Below, one piece after another: positions 26,353 to 32,873 of a stretch of DNA of 32,897 bases. Source of the DNA: Planctomycetales bacterium (lineage in GTDB: Bacteria; Planctomycetota; Planctomycetia; Pirellulales; Pirellulaceae); assembly GCA_020426845.1 (NCBI GenBank), contig JAGQPF010000404.1, positions 1-32,897 of the forward strand, in the 5' to 3' direction. Position numbers and translations under genes: made by a program. Position 1 is the stretch's first letter, and each line of letters opens with the position of its first letter. A model generated the notes under the pieces. That model did not search any database. It saw only the letters and a program-made list of their open reading frames with translations, and was not told the DNA's origin.

Positions 26353-26480
26353 GAAACACTACGATTATTGACCGCTGTGTGAAGGCGTTCACAGAAGCCC
26401 CGGCAGACATTACCGATATTAGCGATATGCGGCGATGGATTCTTACTCGATCTGCCGGCGAGGTACATTCAAATGACTAA
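26349..26480 (+). CDS. Possible 43-residue peptide coupled to the regulator gene
   Basis: An open frame (MRNTTIIDRCVKAFTEAP...) starts in the ATGA that ends the Crp-family gene. It ends in the ATGACTAA that starts the zinc-finger gene, so both junctions are overlap junctions typical of translational coupling. No hydrophobic span or known motif is visible. A perfect Crp-type site (26378-26393) lies inside it, so this stretch could instead be simply the promoter region of the next gene. Confidence 0.35.
   Translation: MRNTTIIDRCVKAFTEAPADITDISDMRRWILTRSAGEVHSND
26378..26393 (+). promoter_or_regulatory. Crp-type operator, perfect TGTGA-N6-TCACA
   Basis: TGTGAAGGCGTTCACA, flanked by AGA, fits the E. 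coli Crp consensus exactly. It ends 79 bases before the ATG at 26473. GATATT at 26415-26420 sits where a class II promoter would have its -10. The Crp-family gene ends just upstream, so the site probably serves that regulator. Confidence 0.65.
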
Positions 26481-26940
26481 GACTCGACAACTCTCGGACG
26501 AATGGACTCCTTGCCCGCCCGGTACGCTTTCTTCGATGGCCGGAGACGAACGGTTTCGCCAGCGCAGGCAGTTTCTTGTTCGTGCTGGCAGTACTGCGGG
26601 TGCAGTCGCACTGGTAGCGAGTGCTGGTTGGCTCGTATTCCGCAACGGTGGCCTGGCGACAGAACCGACGTATGGCGGAATCGCTTGCTCACGAGTTCGG
26701 CAATTGGCTCCTCAGTTTATGATGCATCAGCTGGATGCAGAACTGACTCAACAGATTACGGTTCACCTCGAACAGTGTGATGAATGCCGAACGTTGCTGG
26801 AGTCAATGCAACCGAAAACAGCCCAAGCTGTGAGTCATCGTGAATCGGTTGCTGCCTGCCAGTGTTCTGGACGTCGCCGTAATCAACTTTCGACTTTACT
26901 CGCTAAGGCAGAGTCCAAAGCGCCTGCCGACCTAGCGTAG
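26473..26940 (+). CDS. Membrane-anchored or exported zinc-finger (anti-sigma-like) protein
   Basis: A 155-residue protein. The N-terminus has QRRQFLVRA followed by a hydrophobic stretch AGAVALVASAGWLVF (about 44-58), which resembles a twin-arginine signal or a single anchor. Residues about 71-113 read as a zf-HC2 type zinc finger: IACSRVRQLAPQFM, then LTQQITVHLEQCDECRTLL, with Cys...His-x3-Cys-x2-Cys. In anti-sigma factors this finger sits in the cytoplasm before the membrane span; here it follows the hydrophobic stretch, so its side of the membrane is unclear. There are more Cys near the end (ACQCSG). GAGG lies about ten bases before the start. It probably follows the Crp-type site at 26378. 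Confidence 0.6.
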   Translation: MTKTRQLSDEWTPCPPGTLSSMAGDERFRQRRQFLVRAGSTAGAVALVASAGWLVFRNGGLATEPTYGGIACSRVRQLAPQFMMHQLDAELTQQITVHLEQCDECRTLLESMQPKTAQAVSHRESVAACQCSGRRRNQLSTLLAKAESKAPADLA

Positions 26941-26965
26941 ATTCTCGCTGCCCTTTCTCACGGAG

Positions 26966-26981
26966 TGTTGGCGGATTCACG
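26966..26981 (+). promoter_or_regulatory. Weak Crp-type operator upstream of the thioredoxin-like gene
   Basis: TGTTG-N6-TCACG matches the Crp box at seven of ten positions and ends 83 bases before the ATG at 27065. This is nearly the same distance as for the two better sites, and position is the main support. Confidence 0.35.
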
Positions 26982-26997
26982 GAGCCGAATACAGGAA

Positions 26998-27060
26998 GCC
27001 TCCGATCACTAATGAAGCAGGCGGATCATGTTGACCTGCCGCTCAACTTCATTCGGAGGC
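26998..27060 (+). promoter_or_regulatory. Leader hairpin that would bury the ribosome binding site
   Basis: Three paired segments stack: GCCTCCG (26998-27004) with CGGAGGC (27054-27060), AATGAA (27011-27016) with TTCATT (27048-27053), and GCAGG (27017-27021) with CCTGC (27035-27039). The outer right arm contains the GGAGG that serves the ATG at 27065. If folded, it would block translation of the thioredoxin-like protein. The structure could respond to temperature, a ligand or a protein; no known riboswitch class is recognised. Confidence 0.45.
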
Positions 27061-27064
27061 CTCC

Positions 27065-27604
27065 ATGCTCCCGTTCAGACTGATTCTCCTCGTCTCGGCC
27101 GTCTGCACTCTGCACACCATTGCGTTTTCGCAGGATCGTGAGTCACTGCAGGACGCACAACGCATCCTGTGGGCTGCGACACCCCAAGCCGCGGTTCAGC
27201 TTCAACAGGCCACCGGACGCCCGCTCCTGGTCTATGTGACCGCTGACTACTGTGGGTATTGTCGCAAGATGGAACGTGATACCTGGTCCAATCGCGATGT
27301 CGGCCAGAAGATCCGGGACAGATTCATCCCATTGAAACTCGATGCTGAGAAGCACGCTGAGATTGTGTCACGCCTGGGAATCAAGGGTTTGCCAACTACG
27401 ATCATCTTCAGCGGGGCCGGCGAGCACATTCAGACGGTCTCCGGGTATTCACGTCCCGAGGCGCTGCTCCCGGTGCTGGAGGCAGCTTCACCTTCGATAG
27501 TCTCAATTCGCGATGACGACGTCGGTAGAGCGACACTCCCCGGTGATTCTTGGGATTTCCGGCAGACAAGGTCCACAGCAGTACGACCGTCGAAAGACCG
27601 GTGA
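27065..27604 (+). CDS. Secreted thioredoxin-like protein (CGYC)
   Basis: A 179-residue protein with a signal peptide (residues 1-22, LILLVSAVCTLHTIAF) and a thioredoxin-like domain (about 40-140). The active site reads YCGYCRKM, followed by the cis-proline motif GIKGLPTTIIF. It should reduce or make disulfides in the periplasm, as in the thioredoxin/DsbD-gamma-like families. The last 35 residues are a tail antisense to the end of the gene at 27408-28001, with which it overlaps by 197 bp. GGAGG before the start is inside the leader hairpin. Its neighbours (cytochrome P460, peroxiredoxin) point to redox or nitrosative stress. Confidence 0.75.
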   Translation: MLPFRLILLVSAVCTLHTIAFSQDRESLQDAQRILWAATPQAAVQLQQATGRPLLVYVTADYCGYCRKMERDTWSNRDVGQKIRDRFIPLKLDAEKHAEIVSRLGIKGLPTTIIFSGAGEHIQTVSGYSRPEALLPVLEAASPSIVSIRDDDVGRATLPGDSWDFRQTRSTAVRPSKDR

Positions 27605-28001
27605 GTTCGAGCACCGGGACTTCGACGGTCGTCAGGATCACGAATCCAACCCGGTGCCAGTAGTACTCTCGCTGCCAGTCCGAAACCTGCGCTGCCCACG
27701 TCAGATGCTCGTGAATGGTGATGATTCCGGCGGTCAGCAGACCAAGAGCCAGACCGGTGATCCCAACGACAAGCACAGCCCGTTGAGCAGCCCGGTTCAA
27801 CAGCAAGAGGGCAGACGGGACGAGCACAACCAGCCAGGACAGATGGCAGGCCACCAATGCCTGCAGAGGTGGCCCGCAGCCCCAGACTCCACAAACCGAA
27901 TGTCCCCAGTCACCAGGCCAGTTGGCAATGGAGAGACTTCCCGTCAGGACGAGGCCCCAAACGGAGAAGAGCAAGCAGCGCCTGGCGACTGAGGTTGACA
28001 C
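27408..28001 (-). CDS. Four-span membrane protein of unknown function
   Basis: A 197-residue frame starting at a GTG with GAGGAGG seven bases upstream, a strong binding site. Four hydrophobic segments lie at about 10-27, 46-67, 72-95 and 117-141. His and Cys residues near the ends (GHSVCGVWGC, IHEHLTW) could bind haem or metal, but I see no known motif. The last 55 residues are very basic, and the gene's 3' end is antisense to the thioredoxin-like gene for 197 bp. One of the two tails may therefore be an artefact of a lost stop. It is third in a minus-strand operon after cytochrome P460 and the small lipoprotein, with 12 bp to the latter. Confidence 0.55.
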   Translation of the reverse strand: MSTSVARRCLLFSVWGLVLTGSLSIANWPGDWGHSVCGVWGCGPPLQALVACHLSWLVVLVPSALLLLNRAAQRAVLVVGITGLALGLLTAGIITIHEHLTWAAQVSDWQREYYWHRVGFVILTTVEVPVLELTGLSTVVLLWTLSAGNPKNHRGVSLYRRRHRELRLSKVKLPPAPGAAPRDVNTRRPSECARRPR

Positions 28002-28013
28002 TGGGCGACCTCC

Positions 28014-28199
28014 TCAGCGGCTGTCTGAGCCTGACGATGGCGAACCGTCTGCGGAGTCCGAACCCTGAGACGTTGTGTCGGAACCCTGCGATTCTTGCGC
28101 ACCTTGATCCGGGGAAGATGGCGTGGAGACGGTTTCAGAACAACCAGCCAGGAAAACAGCGAATGCAACACCACACAGACACTTGAGTACGTGAGACAT
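28014..28199 (-). CDS. Small Ser/Asp-rich lipoprotein
   Basis: A 61-residue protein. Residues 1-19 are a lipoprotein signal with the lipobox FLAGC, so Cys20 would be lipidated and the protein anchored to a membrane. The mature part is a low-complexity Ser/Asp/Gln/Gly chain with repeated GSDS-type units. It sits between cytochrome P460 and the four-span protein on the same strand, 12 bp before the latter. The role is unknown; a tether or spacer is plausible. Confidence 0.6.
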   Translation of the reverse strand: MSHVLKCLCGVAFAVFLAGCSETVSTPSSPDQGAQESQGSDTTSQGSDSADGSPSSGSDSR

Positions 28200-28259
28200 A
28201 ACGGAGACCTATCCTGTCGTGATTGGAGAACAAAGGAGTTGGAAGAATAGAACGACCGT

Positions 28260-28823
28260 CTATTGGGCGTCATTTGCAAACACGAAGTCATTTCCTTCGG
28301 CAGATCGGTGGCAGTCGATGCACATTCCAACGCGACCGCTGACGCGCATGTTGTTCATCGCGGAGACTCGTCCATCTGGCTCGTACTTGGCCCAATACCA
28401 GTCCCCCGATTCAGGCGCAAAGCCCTCGGAACGGTACATCACCGTGACGGCCATTAGGTTGTCTCCCGATGCATCGTAGTTCTCTTTGATCAGGATCGAT
28501 CCGGCACGGAATCCGTCTTGCCCGGCTGCGGCGGTGCGATTGACATACAGCTTCACCCTCTCGCCATGCGGGCTGTTGCCTGGGTAACCATCGGCCGGGA
28601 CGCCGGGCAGAGACGCCCAATTCCGATACTGTGCCTGCTTGAGGTAGCTCCAAAGGCGATCGTCAAATGGAGCCTCCGCCCGGGACGCGCTCCCTTGAGT
28701 CGCCTGAGTTCCCTGTGTTTGTGGGTAGCTCCGTGTCCCGCTCTGGGCCATGACGAGCTGGGCGAGACCGGCGCACAAAACGACGGCTGCCACGGCTAAC
28801 AGGAATTGAGTTTTGCGAACCAT
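28260..28823 (-). CDS. Cytochrome P460-family protein
   Basis: A 187-residue exported c-type haem protein. Residues 1-26 are a signal peptide (FLLAVAAVVLCAGLAQLVMA). The domain shows the P460 pattern: VKLYVNRTAAAGQ, then SILIKENYDASGDNLMAVTV, then GDWYWAKYEPDG, and haem attachment MCIDCH near the C-terminus. Cytochrome P460 oxidises hydroxylamine, and relatives bind NO, so a nitrosative detoxification role is likely. The Lys that crosslinks to the haem could be one of those in the KENYD region, but this is not certain. The frame is open to 28949; the start at 28823 is preferred because GGGAG lies about eight bases upstream and the signal peptide begins there. It is divergent from the DUF3179 gene across a shared Crp-type site. 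Confidence 0.85.
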   Translation of the reverse strand: MVRKTQFLLAVAAVVLCAGLAQLVMAQSGTRSYPQTQGTQATQGSASRAEAPFDDRLWSYLKQAQYRNWASLPGVPADGYPGNSPHGERVKLYVNRTAAAGQDGFRAGSILIKENYDASGDNLMAVTVMYRSEGFAPESGDWYWAKYEPDGRVSAMNNMRVSGRVGMCIDCHRSAEGNDFVFANDAQ

Positions 28824-28934
28824 CTGAGTGCTCCCATTGGACTTGATTCGGAGGATGATGAAAGGGTCTGACGCCGCGTGAGCGCTTACGGAGTTTTCAT
28901 GTCCTCGATTCTGAACTTCGGTTGGAAGCCCGTC

Positions 28935-28950
28935 TGTGTCCGTGTTCACA
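28935..28950. promoter_or_regulatory. Crp-type operator between cytochrome P460 and DUF3179 genes
   Basis: TGTGTCCGTGTTCACA lies within the longer palindrome TCTGTG-N8-CACAGA (28933-28952) and matches the Crp box at nine of ten positions. It ends 83 bases before the ATG at 29034, with GAGAAT at 28972-28977 in class II -10 position. It is also about 110 bases upstream of the divergent P460 start, so one site may serve both genes. Confidence 0.6.
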
Positions 28951-29033
28951 GAGACTCAGATTTCTTTGTGAGAGAATCGGAGCACAACGAGTCGTTTGCA
29001 GATGGTTCGCATGTCGATGACTGGGAGGACAAT

Positions 29034-30089
29034 ATGACTGAGAACGCCATGACGAAGTCCCCACAAGGTACGTCCTGGATCTGGCGCGGAGGACGGTTGC
29101 TCATCACCGGGATCGTTGCTGCCCTGGCAATCATCGGCCTCATGATGATCACGACGCCTGAGGACAGCTCATCCACATCGCTTGCTCAAGTTCCAAGGCG
29201 TGCTCCGCAATTCGATCTCTCGAACGCCATTGTGGACACGCGAGAACTGCGTGCAGGTGGACCTCCCAGGGACGGCATTCCAGCGCTGACTCAGCCAAGA
29301 CTGATTCCGGTCGCCCAGGCAGATTATTTGAGGGGAAATGATCGGGTCATCGGAGTGGTGATCAACAAACAGGCCAGGGCTTATCCGCTGGCCATTCTCA
29401 ACTATCATGAGATCGTCAACGACACGATTGCCGACGTCCCGGTCGCAGTCACCTATTGCCCGCTGTGTGATTCCGTGGCCGTCTATGATCGTCGGACGCC
29501 AGTCGGAGAACGAGAATTCGGGGTGTCTGGCTTGCTCTATAACAGCAACGTGCTGATGTACGATCGCGGCGGGCAGCCGGAGAGTTTGTGGTCGCAGGTC
29601 AAGACAACAGGGATTTCTGGCCCGGCAGCTGGCAAGCAGTTGGCGGCGGTCCCGTGCGAACTGACGACCTGGCAGTCCTGGAAGTCGCGGCATCCAGACT
29701 CCATCGTGCTCTCACCGAATACTGGTCACCAACGAGACTATTCGCGAAATCCTTATGAAAACTACTTCACGAACCAGCAGTTGATGTTTCCAGCCACTCC
29801 TTCGGACAAACGGCTGCCGACGAAGGAACGCGTGCTGGGAGTCTGGGTTGGCAACAGCTATCGAGCCTATGCAGAGTCCCGCATCCCACCACGTCAGGAC
29901 GAAATCTCCGACAAGATCGGTGACAAACAGGTGACGATTGCGATCGATCGAAACACGAAGTCGATGCGCGTCGCTTCCGCTGACGAGGGAGTCTCCTGGC
30001 TGTACTCCTTCTGGTTTGCCTGGTACGCACTGCACCCGGACACAACGGTCTACGGCGATCCACCCGCGACCAGCGGCAACGACCGCTAA
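29034..30089 (+). CDS. DUF3179 domain protein, membrane-anchored
   Basis: A 351-residue protein with an N-terminal hydrophobic anchor (about 17-39, LLITGIVAALAIIGLMMI). It matches the DUF3179 family along its length: GVVINKQARAYPLAILNYHE, VAVTYCPLCDSVAVYDR with the conserved CPLC, FGVSGLLYNSNVLMYDR, and LWSQ. The function of the family is not established; the CPLC motif suggests metal or redox chemistry outside the cytoplasm. The ATG at 29034 is set by GGGAGG five bases upstream (an earlier in-frame ATG at 28878 lies before the Crp-type site). Its stop overlaps, by two bases, the restored stop of the minus-strand glycosyltransferase. Confidence 0.8.
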   Translation: MTENAMTKSPQGTSWIWRGGRLLITGIVAALAIIGLMMITTPEDSSSTSLAQVPRRAPQFDLSNAIVDTRELRAGGPPRDGIPALTQPRLIPVAQADYLRGNDRVIGVVINKQARAYPLAILNYHEIVNDTIADVPVAVTYCPLCDSVAVYDRRTPVGEREFGVSGLLYNSNVLMYDRGGQPESLWSQVKTTGISGPAAGKQLAAVPCELTTWQSWKSRHPDSIVLSPNTGHQRDYSRNPYENYFTNQQLMFPATPSDKRLPTKERVLGVWVGNSYRAYAESRIPPRQDEISDKIGDKQVTIAIDRNTKSMRVASADEGVSWLYSFWFAWYALHPDTTVYGDPPATSGNDR

Positions 30090-30654
30090 TTGCGGCGCGA
30101 ATAGAAGCGGGCTATTGCGTCTGCGTCGATGCTCGCCCCACACAGGTACAGCGTGAAACACACCTGGTTGAGCAAGGTATGCCTGAAAGCGCCCACATTT
30201 TGCCAGCGCCTGGCGGAAGTCGGGGCTGCTGAGGGGCGATCGCGATGGGCCCTTCGCGTTTCAATCGTCGGGCGAACTCGAAGTCCTCCATCAGCGGCCA
30301 GTTCTTAAGGCCGCTCAAGCGATAGAAATCGGACGCACTCAGGAACAATCCCTGATCACCGTAGGGAAGCTGCAGACGCCTGGATCGCAGATTCGTTCCC
30401 CACTCGATCCAGCGATAGAGCCTCCGCGGACCATCAATCTGAAATCGAAAGGCCCCTGCAATGGCACCGGTCGCCAGGGTGGCGTTGATCTCTTCACGAA
30501 AAATCGGCGGGAGTCGAGTATCCGCATGTAGGAAGAGCAGCACTTCACCACGAGCCAGTGCCGTTCCCGCATTCATCTGTCGCCCTCGGCTGCTCGTTCC
30601 ACGGATAACATGCGAGTTCCGGAGTTCCATCGGTGCTACCTCCATTGACAACAA
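30086..30654 (-). pseudogene. C-terminal part of TIGR04283-type glycosyltransferase, broken by frameshifts
   Basis: This continues the glycosyltransferase-2 domain that begins in the gene at 30545-31393, in another frame. SHVIRGTSSRGRQMNAGTAL, ARGEVLLFLHADTRLPP, WGTNLRSRRLQLPYGDQGLF and LMEDFEFARRLKR are the family's order of motifs. A second shift near 30222-30236 moves the family ending (SARRWQNVGAFRHTLLNQVC, then IARFYSRRN) to a third frame, which stops at 30086. Two indels in 400 bp with otherwise perfect motifs suggest either recent loss or sequencing error. The ATG at 30654 is not a real start. Confidence 0.7.
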
Positions 30655-31393
30655 TCACCTCGCAGTCCGGTGCGGCCAGGAGAGGTTCGACCAGATCGCG
30701 CAAGTTGTGCACTTCGTTGAGCGTGGGAATGATGACGGAGAGCAGTCCGGCCGTCGATCGAGGAAAACATTGTTCGAGAACCGCACCAATTCTTCGACAA
30801 GTGACCAGATCTTCCGGTAGATCGACGTCGTTCAATCTCGGCAGAAGTGCGACGGACAGACCAGCCTCCTGGCAACGTGCCAGCGACTGAGATAGAACGT
30901 GCTCGGTTTCCCAATCGATGCCGCGAAACAACTCCTCATGCACTTCGTTCAACGCAATTAGGTAGTATCCGCCATTTTCGGCGGGGCCGATGACGACACT
31001 CGCGTGGGCCAACTCTTGCCACGCGAGTTCCAGAACCTCTGGTGAGAGATCGGGACAGTCGGTCCCAATGATGACAACTCCCTGAGCCCCTTCGGCCTTT
31101 GCGGTTCTCACAGCCGAGAGGAGCCGTTCACCCAGATCTGCACCCTGTTGCTGACGAACAATTGCAACGGGCGGGTAATCTTCGCGAGGAAAACGGACTC
31201 CTGGTGCTCCCGTGTACCGAACCTCGACAGCGACATTCGAAGCCTCAGCGTGTTCGCCGGCGGTCGTCAGAGCCCTATGCAGCAACTGACCATGCAGTCG
31301 CGCTGCCCCTTCGCCGCCAAGAGCGGGAATCAACCGCGTCTTGACACGGCCCGCCTCGGGAATGCGAGTCATGACAATCAGTCGCCGCGTCAT
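30545..31393 (-). CDS. Arsenosugar-type glycosyltransferase (TIGR04282-like) fused to the start of a GT2 domain
   Basis: Residues 1 to about 215 match the DUF2064/TIGR04282 family found with arsenosugar synthesis: VMTRIPEAGRVKTRLIPALG, GVVIIGTDCPDLSPEVLELA and GPAENGGYYLIAL, then DVDLPEDL. In-frame residues about 218-262 begin a TIGR04283-type GT2 domain (LLSVIIPTLNEVHNLRDLVE, CEVIVVNGGSTDGTPEL). The frame then breaks near 30608-30620 and stops after a nonsense tail. Both families usually sit beside the radical-SAM enzyme ArsS, but none is in this window. The ATG at 31393 overlaps the stop of a 29-codon frame (ATGA). Confidence 0.7.
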   Translation of the reverse strand: MTRRLIVMTRIPEAGRVKTRLIPALGGEGAARLHGQLLHRALTTAGEHAEASNVAVEVRYTGAPGVRFPREDYPPVAIVRQQQGADLGERLLSAVRTAKAEGAQGVVIIGTDCPDLSPEVLELAWQELAHASVVIGPAENGGYYLIALNEVHEELFRGIDWETEHVLSQSLARCQEAGLSVALLPRLNDVDLPEDLVTCRRIGAVLEQCFPRSTAGLLSVIIPTLNEVHNLRDLVEPLLAAPDCEVIVVNGGSTDGTPELACYPWNEQPRATDECGNGTGSW

Positions 31394-31479
31394 GCGCGCG
31401 GAGCGGGGACATCATTCTCCACAACGGATTCCGGCAGTGACACGGCAGCACCCGCTGGGATGGTCACTTCAATGTCCAT
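31390..31479 (-). CDS. Possible 29-residue peptide between peroxiredoxin and glycosyltransferase
   Basis: MDIEVTIPAGAAVSLPESVV begins three bases after the peroxiredoxin stop and ends in an ATGA overlap with the glycosyltransferase start. The wording recalls the C-terminal segment of CusB-like efflux adaptors (I-P-A-x-A-V-x-x-P-E-S-A-V), so it may be a fragment of one. The binding site is weak. It is listed because the junctions are tight. Confidence 0.3.
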   Translation of the reverse strand: MDIEVTIPAGAAVSLPESVVENDVPAPRA

Positions 31480-31482
31480 CGC

Positions 31483-32118
31483 CTACCGGACCTTGTTCAG
31501 CTCTTTGAGGATCGTTGCCCCATCGAGTCGTTTGGTGTAGTCGGGATTGCTGTGTGCATACAGGACCTTGCCTGCCCCATCGACAATGTAGACAGCCGGG
31601 ACAGGCAAGGCGTGATGAACATGACCAGATGCTTTCTCCAGGTCGATTCCAAATCCCTTGTACTTTTTGATTGTCGCGTCATCGACGCGAAACGCCAGTC
31701 CGAAGGAACTGGCTGCGGCAACGTTCGAATCCGAATACAACGGGAACGGAGTCTTCAGTTTCTTCGTATTCGCCGCCGAGTTCTCCACAGTGTCTGGACT
31801 GATAGCGATCATCCTGGCCCCCAGCTTGACCACTTCCGGGTGAATCTTGATCAGATCCTGAAAATGTCGTGTGCAAATCGGGCACCAGCTTCCTCGGAAG
31901 AACACGATCACCGTGGGGCCATCTTTCACGAGAGAACGCAGCGAGACCTTCTCGCCCTCGGCGTCATGTACGGTGACATCGGGAATGCTGTCTCCTGTTT
32001 CCAGAGGCGCTGCTGCCTTTGCTTCCGGAGCGATCACTGGCTCTTCACTCCACGCAATGCTCGGAGTGCACAATGCTGCTGAAATCAGCGCGAAGGACGC
32101 TGTTAAGAATCGATTCAT
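31483..32118 (-). CDS. Secreted peroxiredoxin-like protein (AhpC/TSA family)
   Basis: A 211-residue protein with a signal peptide (1-24, LTASFALISAALCTPSIA). The AhpC/TSA-type thioredoxin fold has the catalytic motif VIVFFRGSWCPICTRHF, with the peroxidatic-position Cys followed by a second Cys in CPIC. Then come AISPDTVE, PFPLYSDSN and VPAVYIVDGAGKVLYAH. It should reduce peroxides outside the cytoplasm, or act as a thiol oxidoreductase. AAGGAGAAG upstream supports the start at 32118. It heads a minus-strand run of the 29-codon frame and the glycosyltransferase. Confidence 0.85.
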   Translation of the reverse strand: MNRFLTASFALISAALCTPSIAWSEEPVIAPEAKAAAPLETGDSIPDVTVHDAEGEKVSLRSLVKDGPTVIVFFRGSWCPICTRHFQDLIKIHPEVVKLGARMIAISPDTVENSAANTKKLKTPFPLYSDSNVAAASSFGLAFRVDDATIKKYKGFGIDLEKASGHVHHALPVPAVYIVDGAGKVLYAHSNPDYTKRLDGATILKELNKVR

Positions 32119-32243
32119 TTTCTCTTCTCCTTTTGTGCCACCAGGGCGGCAATCAGTATCAGGGGGCTAATTCGAGAATCTTATCGGCGAACGCATCTCT
32201 TTGGAATCTGGTCCCGGCTGCATGCTCAACCGATCGAAGAGTC

Positions 32244-32722
32244 CTATCCGACGAGCATCGCCGAAAGGCGAAACGCAACTGCTCCTAAAAACATCCCCAG
32301 CGGAAGTGTTATCAACCAAGCTGCACCAATTCCGCTGACCGTCCCCCATTGGCCACGACCGGTGACGACACCGATGCCAAAGAGGGAACCACAAGTGACG
32401 TGGGTGGTCGAAACGGGCAAACTGTCCAGGACTGACTGCGCCTCGAGCCCAGGCAGTTTGCCCGAATAGACGGTCTGACAAGTTGACGATTCTCCGATTC
32501 TGATCCCCGGAAGGGAAGGTGTATCGACTGCTGCAGCATCAGAACAGGCCATGGCGGGCTGCCAACGGACTCCACGCAGACACAACTGTCGGGGGCGACT
32601 CCCAGATACGCCCGGACTCGGCTGAGAATCGGATAGCCGATAATTGTGCATGCCAATGCAAGGAATGGCCTCAACAACAGCGGAATGACAAACGCTGTCA
32701 GCAGCTTCCTGTATAGCGACGT
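32244..32722 (-). pseudogene. PiT-family inorganic phosphate transporter remnant
   Basis: Three pieces of a PiT phosphate permease remain. The first, starting at or before 32722, reads LLTAFVIPLLLRPFLALACT, then RVRAYLGVAPDSCVCVE. After a frameshift (about 32530-32580) comes RIGESSTCQTVYSGKLPGLE, AQSVLDS. This joins directly, near 32422, to LPVSTTHVTCGSLFGIGVVT, WLITLPLGMFLGAVAF and the stop at 32244. In intact proteins about 120 residues, including the SAGAVSFARGLNDTPK core, lie between AQSVLD and LPVSTTH. The N-terminal half is replaced by stop codons and the 33-bp repeat. The gene is dead: 5' truncation, internal deletion and a frameshift. Confidence 0.7.
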
Positions 32723-32736
32723 TTATTTTCGTCGCT

Positions 32737-32873
32737 GGCGACAATTGAATTTCCCGGAAGCGCGCAGTTCGGCGACAACCAAATTTCCCCACCCGTCTGG
32801 GTCGGCGACAACCAAATTTCCACACCCGTCTGGGTCGGCGACAATTAAGGTTCCCCACCCGCTTGGGCGGTTG
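32737..32873. repeat. 33-bp tandem repeat, four units, reaching towards the window end
   Basis: Units begin with GGCGACAA at 32737, 32771, 32804 and 32837 (periods 34, 33, 33). The middle two are almost identical (GGCGACAACCAAATTTCC, then ACACCCGTCTGGGTC) while the outer two are diverged. Each full unit carries the small palindrome ACCC-gtct-GGGT. The 33-bp period keeps an open frame on the minus strand with RRPRRVGKFGC repeats, but no start or binding site supports a protein. Confidence 0.8.

Noticed and set aside
28878..29033. Earlier start for the DUF3179 protein
   Set aside because: It would place the Crp-type site inside the coding region and lacks a binding site. ATG at 29034 has GGGAGG and precedes the anchor.
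29712..30161. Minus-strand open frame of 149 codons
   Set aside because: Shadow of the DUF3179 gene. It also covers the glycosyltransferase end in the wrong frame.
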